Made by a program: the position numbers and the translations under genes. This document shows positions 31,962-41,435 of a stretch of 64,000 bases of DNA, in pieces. The notes beneath the pieces were generated by a model. The model was not told the DNA's origin, did not search any database, and saw only the letters and a program-made list of their open reading frames with translations. Source of the DNA: Acidobacteriota bacterium (GTDB taxonomy: Bacteria; Acidobacteriota; Vicinamibacteria; Vicinamibacterales; JAFNAJ01); NCBI GenBank assembly GCA_023384575.1, contig JAHDVP010000004.1:8426-72425 (forward strand), written 5' to 3'. Numbering within the stretch: the stretch's first letter is position 1; every line of letters begins with the position of its first letter.

Positions 31962-34766
31962 ATGGACGTCCATCTCTTCGCGCGAATCAAAACCATGCTG
32001 GCCGAGGTCGCAGAGCTCCCCCCGGCCGACCGGCCGCAGTTTCTCGACCAGGCGTGCGGCGACGACTCGACCTTGCGCCGTGCCGTCGAGACCCTGCTCG
32101 CGAGGGCCGACCTGCTGCCCTCGGTGCTCCAGAGCGGCGAGCTCGACGCGCCTCTCGCCGCGGCCCTCGATGACATCGTCGCCGCGCCCACCGACCCGGA
32201 GCGGGTCGGTCCCTACACCATCCAGGGCCTGCTCGGCCGGGGCGGCATGGGCGTCGTCTACCGAGCGACACAGCAGGCGCCGCTGCAGCGCGAGGTCGCG
32301 CTGAAGCTCGTGCGCCCAGGGCCGAGCCCGGCCGACGTGCTCGCCCGGTTCGAGGCCGAGCGCCAGGCGCTCTCACGGCTCGCGCACCCGGCCGTCGCGA
32401 CCGTGTTCGACGCGGGCACGGCCGACGATGGCCGGCCGTACTTCGCGATGGAGCTGGTCGACGGCCTGCCGGTGACCCTGTTCGCCGACCGCGAGCGCCT
32501 GACCTCGCGCGAGCGCATCGATCTCTTCCTCGCCGTGGCCGCCGGCGTGCAGCACGCTCACCAGAAGGGCATCATCCATCGCGACCTGAAGCCGTCGAAC
32601 ATCCTCGTCGCGCGGATGGCGGAGGGCTGGCAGCCGAAGATCATCGATTTCGGGATCGCCCGTGCGGTCGAGGCCCCGTCAGGCGAAGGCCTCACGATGG
32701 CCGGCCACATGATCGGCACGCCCGAGTACATGAGTCCGGAGCAGGCGGGCGTCATCGAAGCCGATGTCGACATCCGCACGGACGTGTACGCGCTCGGCGT
32801 CATTCTGTACGAGTTGCTGACGGGCAGCCGGCCGCACCGCTTCCCGAAGCTGACCCCGGTCGAGATCCATCGCGTGCTCGCCGGGCCGCCGCCGCCGCGC
32901 CCGAGCACGGCCGTGAGCTCGACGGCCGGGGCCGCGCGCGGCGACGAGGACACGGCCATCGTGCGGGCGGCGGTCTTCGAGGCTCGACGCACGACGGCCG
33001 ATCGCCTGAGCCGCTCCCTCCGCGGCGATCTCGACAACATCGTCCTCAAGGCGCTGGCTCGCGAGCCCTCGCAGCGGTATGCGACGGTCGATCAGCTCAT
33101 CGCCGACCTGCGGCGCCACCTGACCAACCAGCCGGTCGAGGCGCGCGCCGCCACCTGGAGCTACCGCGCCCGGAAGTTCGTGCAGCGGCACGCGGTGGGC
33201 GTGACGGCGACCGCGGCCATCGCCTTGTTGCTCGTCTTCTTCACGGGCGTCACCGTCTGGCAGTCGGCCATCATCGCCACCGAGCGCGACCGCGCCCGCG
33301 AGGAGGCGGCGGCCGCCCGCGAGGTGTCGACCTTCCTCGCCGGCCTGTTCCACGACTCGATGCCCGACCGCACCCAGGGGCGGACGATGACGGCGCGCGA
33401 GATGGTCGATCGTGGGGCCGAGCGGCTCGAGACCGAGCTGAAGGACCAGGAGCGCGTCAGGGGCCTGCTTCACCGCGTGGTTGGCGAGGTCTACCACGCG
33501 ATGGGGCTCTACGGGCCGGCGCTCGCGCAGGCCGAGCGCTCGCGGGCCGTACTCGAAGGGATGGCGTCCCCTGATTTGCGGGAGCTGGCCGAGACGCTCG
33601 ATCTCCTGAGCATCATCACGCACGACCAGCGCGACCTCGAGGTGTCGGAGCGGTATGCGCGCCGTGTGTTCGATCTCAAGCGGCAGCTGTACGGCGAGCG
33701 GCACCCGGAGACCGCGTCGGCGATGGTCGGGCTCGCGATGTCGCTCCGCGTGCTCGGCCGCAACGACGAGGCCGAGCCGCTCTACCGACGAGGCCTCGAA
33801 CTGAACCGCGAGCTTCACGGCGACGACCACGAAGAGGTCGGGTGGACGCTTCAGAACCTCGGCTGGGCCCTGCACGCGCAGGGGCGCGTCGAGGAGGCCG
33901 AGCCGTTGTACCGCGAAGCGCTCGCGATCCAGCGGCGACTCTTCGGCAACGTGCACTCCCAGGTGGCCGGGACGCTCAACAATCTCGCCGGCATCGCCTG
34001 GCAGCGCGGCGACGACGCCGAGGCGATGCGAACATGGCAGGAAGCGCTCGACATCCTTCGCACGTTGTACGGCGAAGACCATGTCGGCGTCGGCCGCGGC
34101 TATGTCAACCTCGGGCACACCTATCTGGCGCAGGCTCGCCTCGACGAGGCGCTCGACCTTTACGGGAAGGGACTCGCCATCATGGAGCGCATGGCCGGTG
34201 CCGACAACCCGATGACCGCACCCGCGCACCAGAGCGTGGGCAGGGCGCTCCTCTTCCAGGGCCGGCTGGTCGAGGCCGAACGCCACGCGCGGGCGGCCGT
34301 CGAGATCCACCGCAACGCACCGACGCCCGACGACGCCAGGACGGGGCCGGCCGAGGTCCTCCTGGCCCAAGTGCTGTTCGACGCCGGGCGCGGGGACGAG
34401 GCCGAAGCGCTCGCCCGTCTCGCCGCGAGTCGAAGCGACGGCGTCGTCGACCGCCGGCGTTCGGACGCGGCGACGATGGTCGAAGGCCTGGCGCTCGTGC
34501 TCGTGCAGTCCGGACGAGCCACCGAGGCGGTGCCGTACTGGCGGCGCGCCGTCGACCTGCGCGAGGGCGCCGGCGACAGCGGCGAACGCCAGCGCGCGTT
34601 CGCGCGCGCCGGCCTCGGCTACGCGCTGGTCGGCGCGGGGCATGCCGACGAGGGCCTGCCGCTGCTGCGCGCCGCAGCCGAGGGTGTTCGTCGCGGCTGG
34701 CCGCCGACGCACCCACAGGTGGTGCGCGTCGACGGCTGGCTGCGCGAGGTGGATGTGCGGCCGTAG
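31962..34766 (+). CDS. Ser/Thr protein kinase with transmembrane and TPR domains
   Basis: This is a 934-residue protein. A helical N-terminal segment (1-80) precedes the kinase domain (about 85-400): glycine loop LLGRGGMGVVY, VALKLV with the ATP-binding Lys, HRDLKPSN catalytic loop, DFGIA, and GTPEYMSPEQ. A transmembrane helix follows at about 410-430 (TATAAIALLLVFFTGVTVW). The C-terminal half contains about ten TPR-like repeats (for example EEVGWTLQNLGWALHAQGR and AEPLYREALAIQRRLFG). The kinase is intracellular; the TPRs lie on the other side of the membrane. It is encoded with the ECF sigma factor, which it may regulate. Confidence 0.9.
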   Translation: MDVHLFARIKTMLAEVAELPPADRPQFLDQACGDDSTLRRAVETLLARADLLPSVLQSGELDAPLAAALDDIVAAPTDPERVGPYTIQGLLGRGGMGVVYRATQQAPLQREVALKLVRPGPSPADVLARFEAERQALSRLAHPAVATVFDAGTADDGRPYFAMELVDGLPVTLFADRERLTSRERIDLFLAVAAGVQHAHQKGIIHRDLKPSNILVARMAEGWQPKIIDFGIARAVEAPSGEGLTMAGHMIGTPEYMSPEQAGVIEADVDIRTDVYALGVILYELLTGSRPHRFPKLTPVEIHRVLAGPPPPRPSTAVSSTAGAARGDEDTAIVRAAVFEARRTTADRLSRSLRGDLDNIVLKALAREPSQRYATVDQLIADLRRHLTNQPVEARAATWSYRARKFVQRHAVGVTATAAIALLLVFFTGVTVWQSAIIATERDRAREEAAAAREVSTFLAGLFHDSMPDRTQGRTMTAREMVDRGAERLETELKDQERVRGLLHRVVGEVYHAMGLYGPALAQAERSRAVLEGMASPDLRELAETLDLLSIITHDQRDLEVSERYARRVFDLKRQLYGERHPETASAMVGLAMSLRVLGRNDEAEPLYRRGLELNRELHGDDHEEVGWTLQNLGWALHAQGRVEEAEPLYREALAIQRRLFGNVHSQVAGTLNNLAGIAWQRGDDAEAMRTWQEALDILRTLYGEDHVGVGRGYVNLGHTYLAQARLDEALDLYGKGLAIMERMAGADNPMTAPAHQSVGRALLFQGRLVEAERHARAAVEIHRNAPTPDDARTGPAEVLLAQVLFDAGRGDEAEALARLAASRSDGVVDRRRSDAATMVEGLALVLVQSGRATEAVPYWRRAVDLREGAGDSGERQRAFARAGLGYALVGAGHADEGLPLLRAAAEGVRRGWPPTHPQVVRVDGWLREVDVRP

Positions 34767-34772
34767 CGCCGA

Positions 34773-35630
34773 TCACTGACGGTTCGCCTCCACGCGGTAG
34801 TCGAGCCGCACGCGACACCCCGACTCGCCGAGCGTGATCGAGTTCGTGCCCAGGTTCGACCAGGCGTTTCCGGCGAAGCTGTGGGTGCGCGTGCCGAGGC
34901 GGTCGTTCATCCGCGAGTCGCGCACCCAGCCGAGCGGAATGAGCGACTCGTCCCACTCCGTGGCGCGGAACTCGACGCGGACGAACTCGCCGGCGCGGCC
35001 CGGCAGGGTCAGCGTCCGCGACTGGCCGAGCGAGCGAGGCTGGCCGGTGCTGATCTGGACGGCTCCGCTCAGGTTCGTCCCCGAGGCCCGGCCCGGGTAG
35101 CCGCTGTCGGCGAGCACGATTTCGGAACCGTTGGTCTGCACGATCGACACTTTGTAGGCGAGTTCGGCCGTCGACGCGCCCTGGATGATGTCGTCGCACG
35201 ACTCGAGCACGGTGAGGCTCGTGAGCGACACCTGGACGTTCCAGTTCGCCGCGTTCACCGTCACCGTCCGCCGGCCGGTCTGCGCCTGGTAGACCGCCGA
35301 GATGTCGGCCGAGCCGAGGCCGACGCCCGACACGACGCCGGTCGTCGACACGGTGGCGACGGCGGTGTTGGTCGACTGCCAGGTGGCCTGCGACGAGACG
35401 TCCTGCGTCGTGCCGTCGGAGAAGCGGGCCCGTGCCGTGAGCTGCGTCGTTGCGCCCTGTGCGACGCCCGCGGTGCCTTCGATCTCCACGGCCTGCAGCG
35501 TACGGCTGCCGCCCCCGCCGCCAACGCCGCTCGGGCCCGTCGGGCCGCTGCCCCCGCAGGCGCCCGCCGCCACTCCGGTCATCACGGCCACGGCGGCCCA
35601 CCAGTTCCGATTCGCCCTCGCTGCCAGCAT
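34773..35630 (-). CDS. lipoprotein with Ig-like (Big_2) domain
   Basis: This is a 285-residue lipoprotein. The lipobox is VAAGAC in [20 protein letters not shown], followed by a glycine-rich spacer. A bacterial Ig-like domain (Big_2) is visible in [39 protein letters not shown] and [18 protein letters not shown]. The C-terminal 150 residues form a second beta-rich domain that I do not recognise. The ATG at 35630 has AAGGAG upstream. It is convergent with the kinase gene (six bases apart) and divergent from the ABC operon. Confidence 0.75.
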   Translation of the reverse strand: MLAARANRNWWAAVAVMTGVAAGACGGSGPTGPSGVGGGGGSRTLQAVEIEGTAGVAQGATTQLTARARFSDGTTQDVSSQATWQSTNTAVATVSTTGVVSGVGLGSADISAVYQAQTGRRTVTVNAANWNVQVSLTSLTVLESCDDIIQGASTAELAYKVSIVQTNGSEIVLADSGYPGRASGTNLSGAVQISTGQPRSLGQSRTLTLPGRAGEFVRVEFRATEWDESLIPLGWVRDSRMNDRLGTRTHSFAGNAWSNLGTNSITLGESGCRVRLDYRVEANRQ

Positions 35631-35836
35631 CTCGCTTCTCCTTCGTCTTCGAGCCCGCCATCGTCGCGCCACTCCTGGGAGACGACGTTCCGGTCCGAGT
35701 CGACGCGTCCCACGTCCGGCTGTGGCTGTCTGAGGGGTGTAGTGCGGGAACCGGTCGCAGAGCGTGCAGCGGCCGTGCGATATGCTGGGCCGACCGGGCC
35801 TGGCCGTCCGTTTCGCCCGGCGTGTCGGAGGAACCG

Positions 35837-36556
35837 ATGGCCGTCTCTTCGATGCCGGTCGTCTTCGAGGCTCGTGGCGTGACGAAGGTCTACGACCTCG
35901 GCGAGGTGCAGGTGCACGCCCTGCGCGGCGTCGACCTCGACCTGCGCGAGTCGGAGTTCGCGGTGCTGCTGGGACCGTCGGGCAGCGGCAAGTCGACGCT
36001 GCTCAACATCCTCGGCGGGCTCGACGTGGCGACGGCGGGGCGGGTGCTCTATCGTGGCCAGGACCTGACCGCCGCCGACGAGGCCGCGCTCACCGAGTAC
36101 CGGCGCCATCACGTCGGCTTCGTCTTCCAGTTCTACAACCTGATTCCGAGCCTGACGGCGCGCGAGAACGTCGCGCTCGTCACGGAGATCGTCGATCATC
36201 CCCTCTCGCCGGAGGAGGCACTGGGCCTCGTCGGGCTCGAGCCGCGCCTGGATCACTTTCCGGCGCAGCTGTCGGGGGGCGAGCAGCAGCGCGTCGCGAT
36301 CGCGCGGGCGATTGCCAAGCGGCCCGCGGTGCTGCTCTGCGACGAGCCGACCGGCGCGCTCGACATCACGACAGGGATCGTGGTGCTCGAGGCCATCGCG
36401 CGCGTCAACCGTGAGCTCGGCACGACGACGGCCGTCATCACGCACAACGCGGCGATCGCCGGCATGGCCGACCGGGTGGTGCGGCTCGCCGACGGCCACG
36501 TCGTCGCGGTCGAAGAGAACGCCGAGCGGGTCGAGCCTGGAGCGCTCGTGTGGTGA
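35837..36556 (+). CDS. ABC transporter ATP-binding protein, LolD/MacB type
   Basis: This is a 239-residue ATPase. Walker A is [14 protein letters not shown], the Q-loop is [20 protein letters not shown], the signature is [19 protein letters not shown], and Walker B is [12 protein letters not shown]. The [12 protein letters not shown] form is typical of MacB/LolD-type ATPases that work with FtsX-fold permeases. The ATG follows GGAGGAA, and a TATGCT box lies near 35779. Its end overlaps the permease start by 4 bp (GTGA). It is the first gene of a three-gene efflux operon. Confidence 0.92.
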   Translation: MAVSSMPVVFEARGVTKVYDLGEVQVHALRGVDLDLRESEFAVLLGPSGSGKSTLLNILGGLDVATAGRVLYRGQDLTAADEAALTEYRRHHVGFVFQFYNLIPSLTARENVALVTEIVDHPLSPEEALGLVGLEPRLDHFPAQLSGGEQQRVAIARAIAKRPAVLLCDEPTGALDITTGIVVLEAIARVNRELGTTTAVITHNAAIAGMADRVVRLADGHVVAVEENAERVEPGALVW

Positions 36557-38931
36557 CGACGCTCCGCCTCCGCGCGCTCGATCGCAAGCTGCTCCGCGAC
36601 CTCGTCGCGATGAAGGGGCAGGCCATCGCCATCGCGCTCGTGATTGGGGCCGGCGTCGCGATGTACGTCATGTACCTGTCGAACTTCGAGTCGCTGGTCC
36701 GGACGCAGCAGGCCTACTACGACGCGCAGCGGTTCGCGGACGTCTTCGCGTCGGTGAAGCGGGCGCCGGCAAGGCTCGAGGCGCGGATTCGCGAACTGCC
36801 CGGCGTCGCGCGGGTCGAGACCCGGGTCGTCGCCGACGTCACGCTCGACGTTCCTGGACTCGACGAGCCCGCGTCGGGTCGGCTCATCTCGATTGCGGCG
36901 CACGAACGGCCGGCGCTGAACGACGTGTTCCTTCGTCGCGGCCGGTGGATCGAGGCGGGCCGGCCGGACGAGGTCGTGGCGAGCGAAACCTTTGTCAATG
37001 CGCACCGCTTCGTGCCGGGCGACCGCGTCGCGGCGATCGTCAACGGCCGCCGGCGCGAACTGACGATCGTCGGCGTGGCGCTCTCGCCCGAGTACATCTA
37101 CAGCATCAGGCCGGGCGAGCTCATTCCCGACGACCGGCGGTTCGGCATCTTCTGGATGGAGCGCCGCGCCCTGGCGAGTGCGTTCGACATGGAGGGCGGT
37201 TTCAACGACGTGGCGCTCGCGCTCGTGCCGGGTGCGGTGGAGCAAGAGGTGATCGGCCGCCTCGACGAACTGCTCGCTCCGTACGGGGGCGTCGGCGCGA
37301 TGCCGCGCGCGCGACAGATCTCGCACTGGATGCTCGACCAGGAGCTCGCGCAGCTCCAGAGCTTCGGCTTCATGATCCCGCTGATCTTCCTCGCGGTGGC
37401 CGCCTTCGTCCTGAACGTCGCCATCACGCGCGCGCTTGCGCTCCAGCGCCAGCAGATCGCGGCGTTGAAGGCCCTCGGCTACGGCAACCGCGAACTCGCG
37501 TGGCACTTCCTCAAGTGGGCGCTCGCCATCGGCCTCGTGGGCGTCGTCCTCGGCACGTTGGCCGGCGGCTGGCTCGGCGCAGGGATGATCGATCTCTACA
37601 ACCAGTACTACCGGTTCCCGGTGCTGCTCTACCAGCTGTCGGTGCCGGTCGTGCTCGGTGCCGTGGTGATGAGCCTTGCCGCCGCGCTCGCCGGCGCCGC
37701 GGTGGCCGTGCGCCGGGCCGTCCGCATCCCGCCTGCGGAGGCCATGCGCCCCGAGGCCCCGGCGCGCTATCGTCCGAGCAGCGCGGAGCGGATGCTCGCG
37801 GGGCGCCGGCTGACGAACGCGACGCGCATGGTGCTGCGCAACGTCGAGCGCCAGCCGTGGCGCGCGGCGGCCTCGGTCGTCGGCATCGCGTTCGGGGGCG
37901 CCATCCTGCTCGTGGGCTTCGTCTTCATCGACGCCATGGAGCTGCTGATCGACACCCAGTTCCAGGTCGTCGAACGGCAGGACGTGACGCTGACCTTCGT
38001 CGAGCCACGCTCGGCCCGGGCGATCCACGAGATCGCGGCGCTGCCCGGCGTGCTGCACGTCGAACCGGTGCGGGCGGTGGCGGCGCGCGTGCGCGCCGGA
38101 CACCGTCACCGCTCGATCTCCATTCAGGGCGTGCCGGCCGACGCGACGCTGCGGCGCGTCGTCGACCTCGACGGGCGCGTGCACGACGTGCCGATCGAGG
38201 GCCTCACGCTCTCGAGTACGCTCGCTCGCGTCCTCGACGTCGGGCCGGGCGAGTCGGTGCGCGTCGAGGTCCTCGAAGGCCGTCGCCCCGTGCTCGACCT
38301 TCCGGTCGCATCGCTCGTCGACGACGCGATGGGCGTCGGCGCGTACATGGCACTCGAGAACCTGTGGCGACTCGTACGCGAGGACCGGACGCTGTCGGGT
38401 GCCACCCTGCTCGTCGACCCGGCGGCGGCCGACGCACTGAACCGGAGGTTCAAGACGCTGCCGGCCGTGGCGGGGGTCGCGGTGAAGCGCGCCGCCCTCG
38501 AGAGCTTCCGCGACGTGATGGCGCAGAACATGAACCTCATGATCTTCATGAACGTCGTGTTCGCGGGCATCATCGCGGGCGGCGTGGTCTACAACGCCGC
38601 CCGCATCTCGCTCTCGGAGCGCAGTCGGGAACTGGCCAGCCTGCGCGTGCTCGGTTTCACGCGGGCCGAGATCTCGCTCGTCCTGCTCGGCGAACTCGCG
38701 CTGCTCACCGCCGTCGCGCTCCCCATCGGCGCGGGCATCGGCTGGGCGCTCGCGGTTGCCATCGTGACGTCGGTCGAGAGCGAGGTGTTCCGCTTCCCGC
38801 TGGTGATGACGCCGCAGGCCCTCGCGTGGTCGTCGCTCTGCGTGATCGGCGCTGCCGCCCTGTCGGGACTTGCGGTTCGCCGCCGGCTCGATCATCTGGA
38901 CCTCGTCGCCGTGCTCAAGGAACGCGAGTAG
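36553..38931 (+). CDS. ABC transporter permease with two FtsX domains
   Basis: This is a 792-residue permease. A TM helix is at the N-terminus ([20 protein letters not shown]), followed by a periplasmic domain. The first FtsX TM cluster is near 270-400 ([20 protein letters not shown] and others). Then come a second TM and periplasmic domain ([20 protein letters not shown]) and a second FtsX cluster to the C-terminus ([40 protein letters not shown]). It starts with GTG at 36553, overlapping the ATPase stop; a GTG at 36550 is also in frame. It probably exports lipid- or drug-like substrates with the HlyD protein. Confidence 0.9.
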   Translation: MTTLRLRALDRKLLRDLVAMKGQAIAIALVIGAGVAMYVMYLSNFESLVRTQQAYYDAQRFADVFASVKRAPARLEARIRELPGVARVETRVVADVTLDVPGLDEPASGRLISIAAHERPALNDVFLRRGRWIEAGRPDEVVASETFVNAHRFVPGDRVAAIVNGRRRELTIVGVALSPEYIYSIRPGELIPDDRRFGIFWMERRALASAFDMEGGFNDVALALVPGAVEQEVIGRLDELLAPYGGVGAMPRARQISHWMLDQELAQLQSFGFMIPLIFLAVAAFVLNVAITRALALQRQQIAALKALGYGNRELAWHFLKWALAIGLVGVVLGTLAGGWLGAGMIDLYNQYYRFPVLLYQLSVPVVLGAVVMSLAAALAGAAVAVRRAVRIPPAEAMRPEAPARYRPSSAERMLAGRRLTNATRMVLRNVERQPWRAAASVVGIAFGGAILLVGFVFIDAMELLIDTQFQVVERQDVTLTFVEPRSARAIHEIAALPGVLHVEPVRAVAARVRAGHRHRSISIQGVPADATLRRVVDLDGRVHDVPIEGLTLSSTLARVLDVGPGESVRVEVLEGRRPVLDLPVASLVDDAMGVGAYMALENLWRLVREDRTLSGATLLVDPAAADALNRRFKTLPAVAGVAVKRAALESFRDVMAQNMNLMIFMNVVFAGIIAGGVVYNAARISLSERSRELASLRVLGFTRAEISLVLLGELALLTAVALPIGAGIGWALAVAIVTSVESEVFRFPLVMTPQALAWSSLCVIGAAALSGLAVRRRLDHLDLVAVLKERE

Positions 38932-38959
38932 CCAGCGGGCGCGAACAGGAACCTGGACG

Positions 38960-40153
38960 ATGAAGCGACTGATGAGACACCGCAAGCTGATGGCAGGACT
39001 GGTGGTCGTCGCCGGCCTCCTGACGATCGCGCTGTGGCCGCGCACGCTGCCCGTCGACGTCGCCTCGGTGACGCGCGGCCCGCTGGTCGTGACCATCGAC
39101 GAGGAGGGCGAAACCCGCGTGAGACACCGATTCGTCGTCTCGGCGCCCGTTTCGGGGCGGGTGCTGCGGATCGCGCTCGAGCCGGGCGACGAGGTCCGGC
39201 GCGGCGAGACGATCGTCGCGACGATGCTGCCCGGCGATCCCCTGCCGCTCGACGCGCGGAGCAGGGCCGAGGCCGAGGCCGCCGTCGCCTCCGCGCGGGC
39301 CGCGCTCGAGCGCGCGCGGGCCGAGGCCTCCCGAACGCAGGTCGACCTCGAACGTGCCCGTCGCGAGGTCGAGCGCCATCGTCCGCTGCTCGCGGCGGGC
39401 GTCATCTCCGACGACGAGTTCGAGGCGCGCGAGACGACGCTGCGGGCCATCGAAGAGGCGCACCGCGTGACCGAGCTCACGGGCGACGTCGCGCGTCGCG
39501 ACCTCGACGTGGCACGCGCCAGGCTCGTCACGACGACTCGTGCCCGCGGCGCGGCGCAGGCCATCGACATCCGCGCGCCCATCGACGGCGTCGTGCTCCG
39601 CCGCCACCGCGAGAGCGAGGCCGTCGTTCCCGCCGGCGAACCGCTGCTCGACCTCGGCGACCCCACCGGCCTCGAGATCGTCGCCGACCTGCTCTCGATC
39701 GACGCCGTGCGCGTCAGCCCCGGCACGCTCGTCCGGATTGCCCACTGGGGCGGCGAGGCCGAGTTGATGGCGCGCGTGCGCCGGGTCGAGCCCTCGGGGT
39801 TCACGAAGATCTCCGCGCTCGGGGTCGAAGAGCAGCGCGTCAACGTGGTCGCCGACTTCGTGGATCCCGCCGAGGCCTGGCGCGCGCTCGGCGACCGCTT
39901 CCGCGTCGAGGTGCGCGTCGTCGTGTGGGAGGGGCAGGACGTGGTGAAGGCGCCGGTGAGCAGTCTGTTCCGCCACGCCGGGGGATGGGCGGTGTTCGTG
40001 GTCGACGCCGGGCGCGCGCACTTGCGCCCCGTCGAGATCGGTCAGCGCAACGGCGTCGAGGCGCAAGTCGTATCGGGGCTGGACGCCGGCGACGTGGTGA
40101 TCGTGCATCCCGGCGACACGGTCGAGGATGGCAGCCGCGTCCTCGCGCGATAG
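38960..40153 (+). CDS. HlyD-type periplasmic adaptor of ABC efflux system
   Basis: This is a 397-residue membrane fusion protein. The N-terminal anchor is LMAGLVVVAGLLTIALWPRT. The first lipoyl half is VSAPVSGRVLRIALEPGDEV, the alpha-hairpin is rich in Ala/Arg/Glu (ARSRAEAEAAVASARAALER), and the second lipoyl half is IRAPIDGVVLRRHRESEAVV. The beta-barrel and membrane-proximal domains follow, ending VSGLDAGDVVIVHPGD. It lies 28 bp after the permease gene and would link that pump to an outer-membrane channel, which is not encoded here. Confidence 0.9.
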   Translation: MKRLMRHRKLMAGLVVVAGLLTIALWPRTLPVDVASVTRGPLVVTIDEEGETRVRHRFVVSAPVSGRVLRIALEPGDEVRRGETIVATMLPGDPLPLDARSRAEAEAAVASARAALERARAEASRTQVDLERARREVERHRPLLAAGVISDDEFEARETTLRAIEEAHRVTELTGDVARRDLDVARARLVTTTRARGAAQAIDIRAPIDGVVLRRHRESEAVVPAGEPLLDLGDPTGLEIVADLLSIDAVRVSPGTLVRIAHWGGEAELMARVRRVEPSGFTKISALGVEEQRVNVVADFVDPAEAWRALGDRFRVEVRVVVWEGQDVVKAPVSSLFRHAGGWAVFVVDAGRAHLRPVEIGQRNGVEAQVVSGLDAGDVVIVHPGDTVEDGSRVLAR

Positions 40154-40276
40154 GCCACGATCCGGCTCCTCGAATTCCCGAACCCGGCCGGCCCCGATCT
40201 CGTCCCTGTTGGATGACCTCGTCGCGTGCGTTCGGGCGTGGCGCCCGCGACCGACGGAAAGAGAGGAGGGACCTCG

Positions 40277-40504
40277 ATGCAGCCGTTCAAGGACCCCGGC
40301 GTCGCCGCCGTGCTCAGTCTGCTCGTTCCGGGGATCGGGCAGTTCTACAACGGGGAGTTCCTCCGAGGCCTGTTCTGGCTGATCGTCACGCCTGGTTTCT
40401 GGATTGGGACCGGCGGCCTGCTTGGCTGGGTGTGCCACGTGATCTCTGCCATCACCGCGTACCGGCGTGCCGTGAAGAAGAACCGGCGGCTCGCGCCGGC
40501 CTGA
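40277..40504 (+). CDS. small TM2-like membrane protein
   Basis: This is a 75-residue protein with the TM2-domain pattern (two helices joined by a short turn): AVLSLLVPGIGQFYNGEFLR, then GLFWLIVTPGFWIGTGGLLG. A basic tail (YRRAVKKNRRL) follows. The function is unknown. The ATG has GAGGAGGG about seven bases upstream. It lies just downstream of the efflux operon. Confidence 0.75.
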   Translation: MQPFKDPGVAAVLSLLVPGIGQFYNGEFLRGLFWLIVTPGFWIGTGGLLGWVCHVISAITAYRRAVKKNRRLAPA

Positions 40505-40518
40505 ACCGCCTGACCGGC

Positions 40519-40561
40519 GGGGTCAGGTCGTGAAAAACGCCACACTTCAAGACCTGACCCC
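40519..40561. repeat. REP/RAYT-type palindrome, family A copy 2
   Basis: Arms GGGGTCAGGTCGTGAA and TTCAAGACCTGACCCC differ at one pair and enclose an 11-nt loop. They match the palindrome at 16901-16950. The copy fills most of the gap between the TM2 gene and the next gene; an ATG inside it (40530) is in frame with that gene but is unlikely to be the start. Confidence 0.8.
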
Positions 40562-40577
40562 GGCTACACTGCTGGCC

Positions 40578-41093
40578 ATGCTGCTGTCGGTCAGGCGCCT
40601 GCTCGCTCCACTCGCGGCCGTCGCCACCGTGGCGGCGCTCTGGTGGTGGCTCTTCCCCTCCGAGGCGCGGCAGGCGCGACGGGCGAGCCACGGCCTGGCC
40701 GAACTCATCTCGGTCCCGGCCAACGAGCCCGACCTCGCCCGCGCCGCTCGGGCCTCCCGCCTCGGCGAGCGACTGTCGAACGACCTCGTCGTCGGCGTGG
40801 CCGAGCGACCCGATCTCTCGGCGTCGAAGGAACAGGTCCTGACCTACGTCGCGCGGTTCTTCACGTCGCCGGGGGGCATCACCGTGACGCTCGACCAACT
40901 CGACGTCGAGGTTGAGGACCCGGGCCTGCGGGCCCGGGTGCGTGCAGTCGCCACCGCGCGCGAGCCCGATCTGCGAGGCGGGCCCGAGCTCGTCGAAGCG
41001 CGCGACGTGGTGCTGGAGTTCGCGAAGGTCGAGCGCAGGTGGCTGCTCGTGCGCGCGACCCTCGGCGCGCCCACGTCCGCCAACGGCCGGTGA
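40578..41093 (+). CDS. membrane-anchored hypothetical protein
   Basis: This is a 171-residue protein with an N-terminal anchor (LLAPLAAVATVAALWWWLF). The remainder has the helix plus beta-sheet mix of an NTF2- or SnoaL-like fold (EQVLTYVARFFTSPGGI; VEARDVVLEFAKVERRW), although this is only a resemblance. TACACT at 40564-40569 is eight bases before the ATG, so the message may be leaderless. I do not recognise the family. Confidence 0.6.
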   Translation: MLLSVRRLLAPLAAVATVAALWWWLFPSEARQARRASHGLAELISVPANEPDLARAARASRLGERLSNDLVVGVAERPDLSASKEQVLTYVARFFTSPGGITVTLDQLDVEVEDPGLRARVRAVATAREPDLRGGPELVEARDVVLEFAKVERRWLLVRATLGAPTSANGR

Positions 41094-41101
41094 CGAGCCG
41101 C

Positions 41102-41216
41102 GCGCCGGGGTCGTCGGGGCGTGGCGCCGGGATCGTTGGGGGCCGTCGCGCCGGGATCGTTGGGGTCGTCGCGTCGGGGTCGTTGGGGTCGTAGCGCCGG
41201 AGCTTCAGCCCCGGCG
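41102..41216. repeat. 23-bp tandem repeat ending in a REP palindrome
   Basis: About four degenerate units of 22-24 bp, each starting GCGCCGGGATCGTTGGGG or a close variant, run from 41102 to 41193. They lead into the palindrome GCGCCGGAGCTTCAGCCCC (41194-41216). The first seven bases of each unit match the first arm of the palindrome, so the array may have grown from it. Confidence 0.65.
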
Positions 41217-41256
41217 AGAAAGCGCGTCGCCATCGCTTCAGGGGAGCTGTCTCCGG

Positions 41257-41424
41257 ATGGAGTTCCTGCAGTTCGCGCTGATGTTCACCGCGGCCTTCCT
41301 GATCTGGCGCCGGCCGGAGCGTGAGCGCCTCGCCTTCGGCCTCGTCGTGGCCGCCATCGTCCTCATGGTCGGCCTCTTCACGCTGGGTACGCGATCGTCG
41401 CTGCTGCCCGGTGTGAATTTCTGA
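41257..41424 (+). CDS. 55-residue membrane protein
   Basis: A short protein with one or two hydrophobic helices (FLQFALMFTAAFLIW; LAFGLVVAAIVLMVGLFTL) separated by a basic turn (RRPERER). GGGGAG lies about 11 bases upstream of the ATG. It ends 11 bp before the DsbB-propeller gene and may be co-transcribed with it. Confidence 0.6.
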   Translation: MEFLQFALMFTAAFLIWRRPERERLAFGLVVAAIVLMVGLFTLGTRSSLLPGVNF

Positions 41425-41435
41425 GACCGTTCGGC

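Noticed and set aside
36253-39843. very long open frame (1196 codons) on the minus strand
   Set aside because: It is antisense to the ABC ATPase, permease and HlyD genes, which have clear family motifs; the long frame is a by-product of GC-rich codon use.
40530-40577. ATG at 40530 as the start of the hypothetical gene
   Set aside because: It lies inside a REP/RAYT-type palindrome; the ATG at 40578 follows a -10-like box and begins a membrane anchor.
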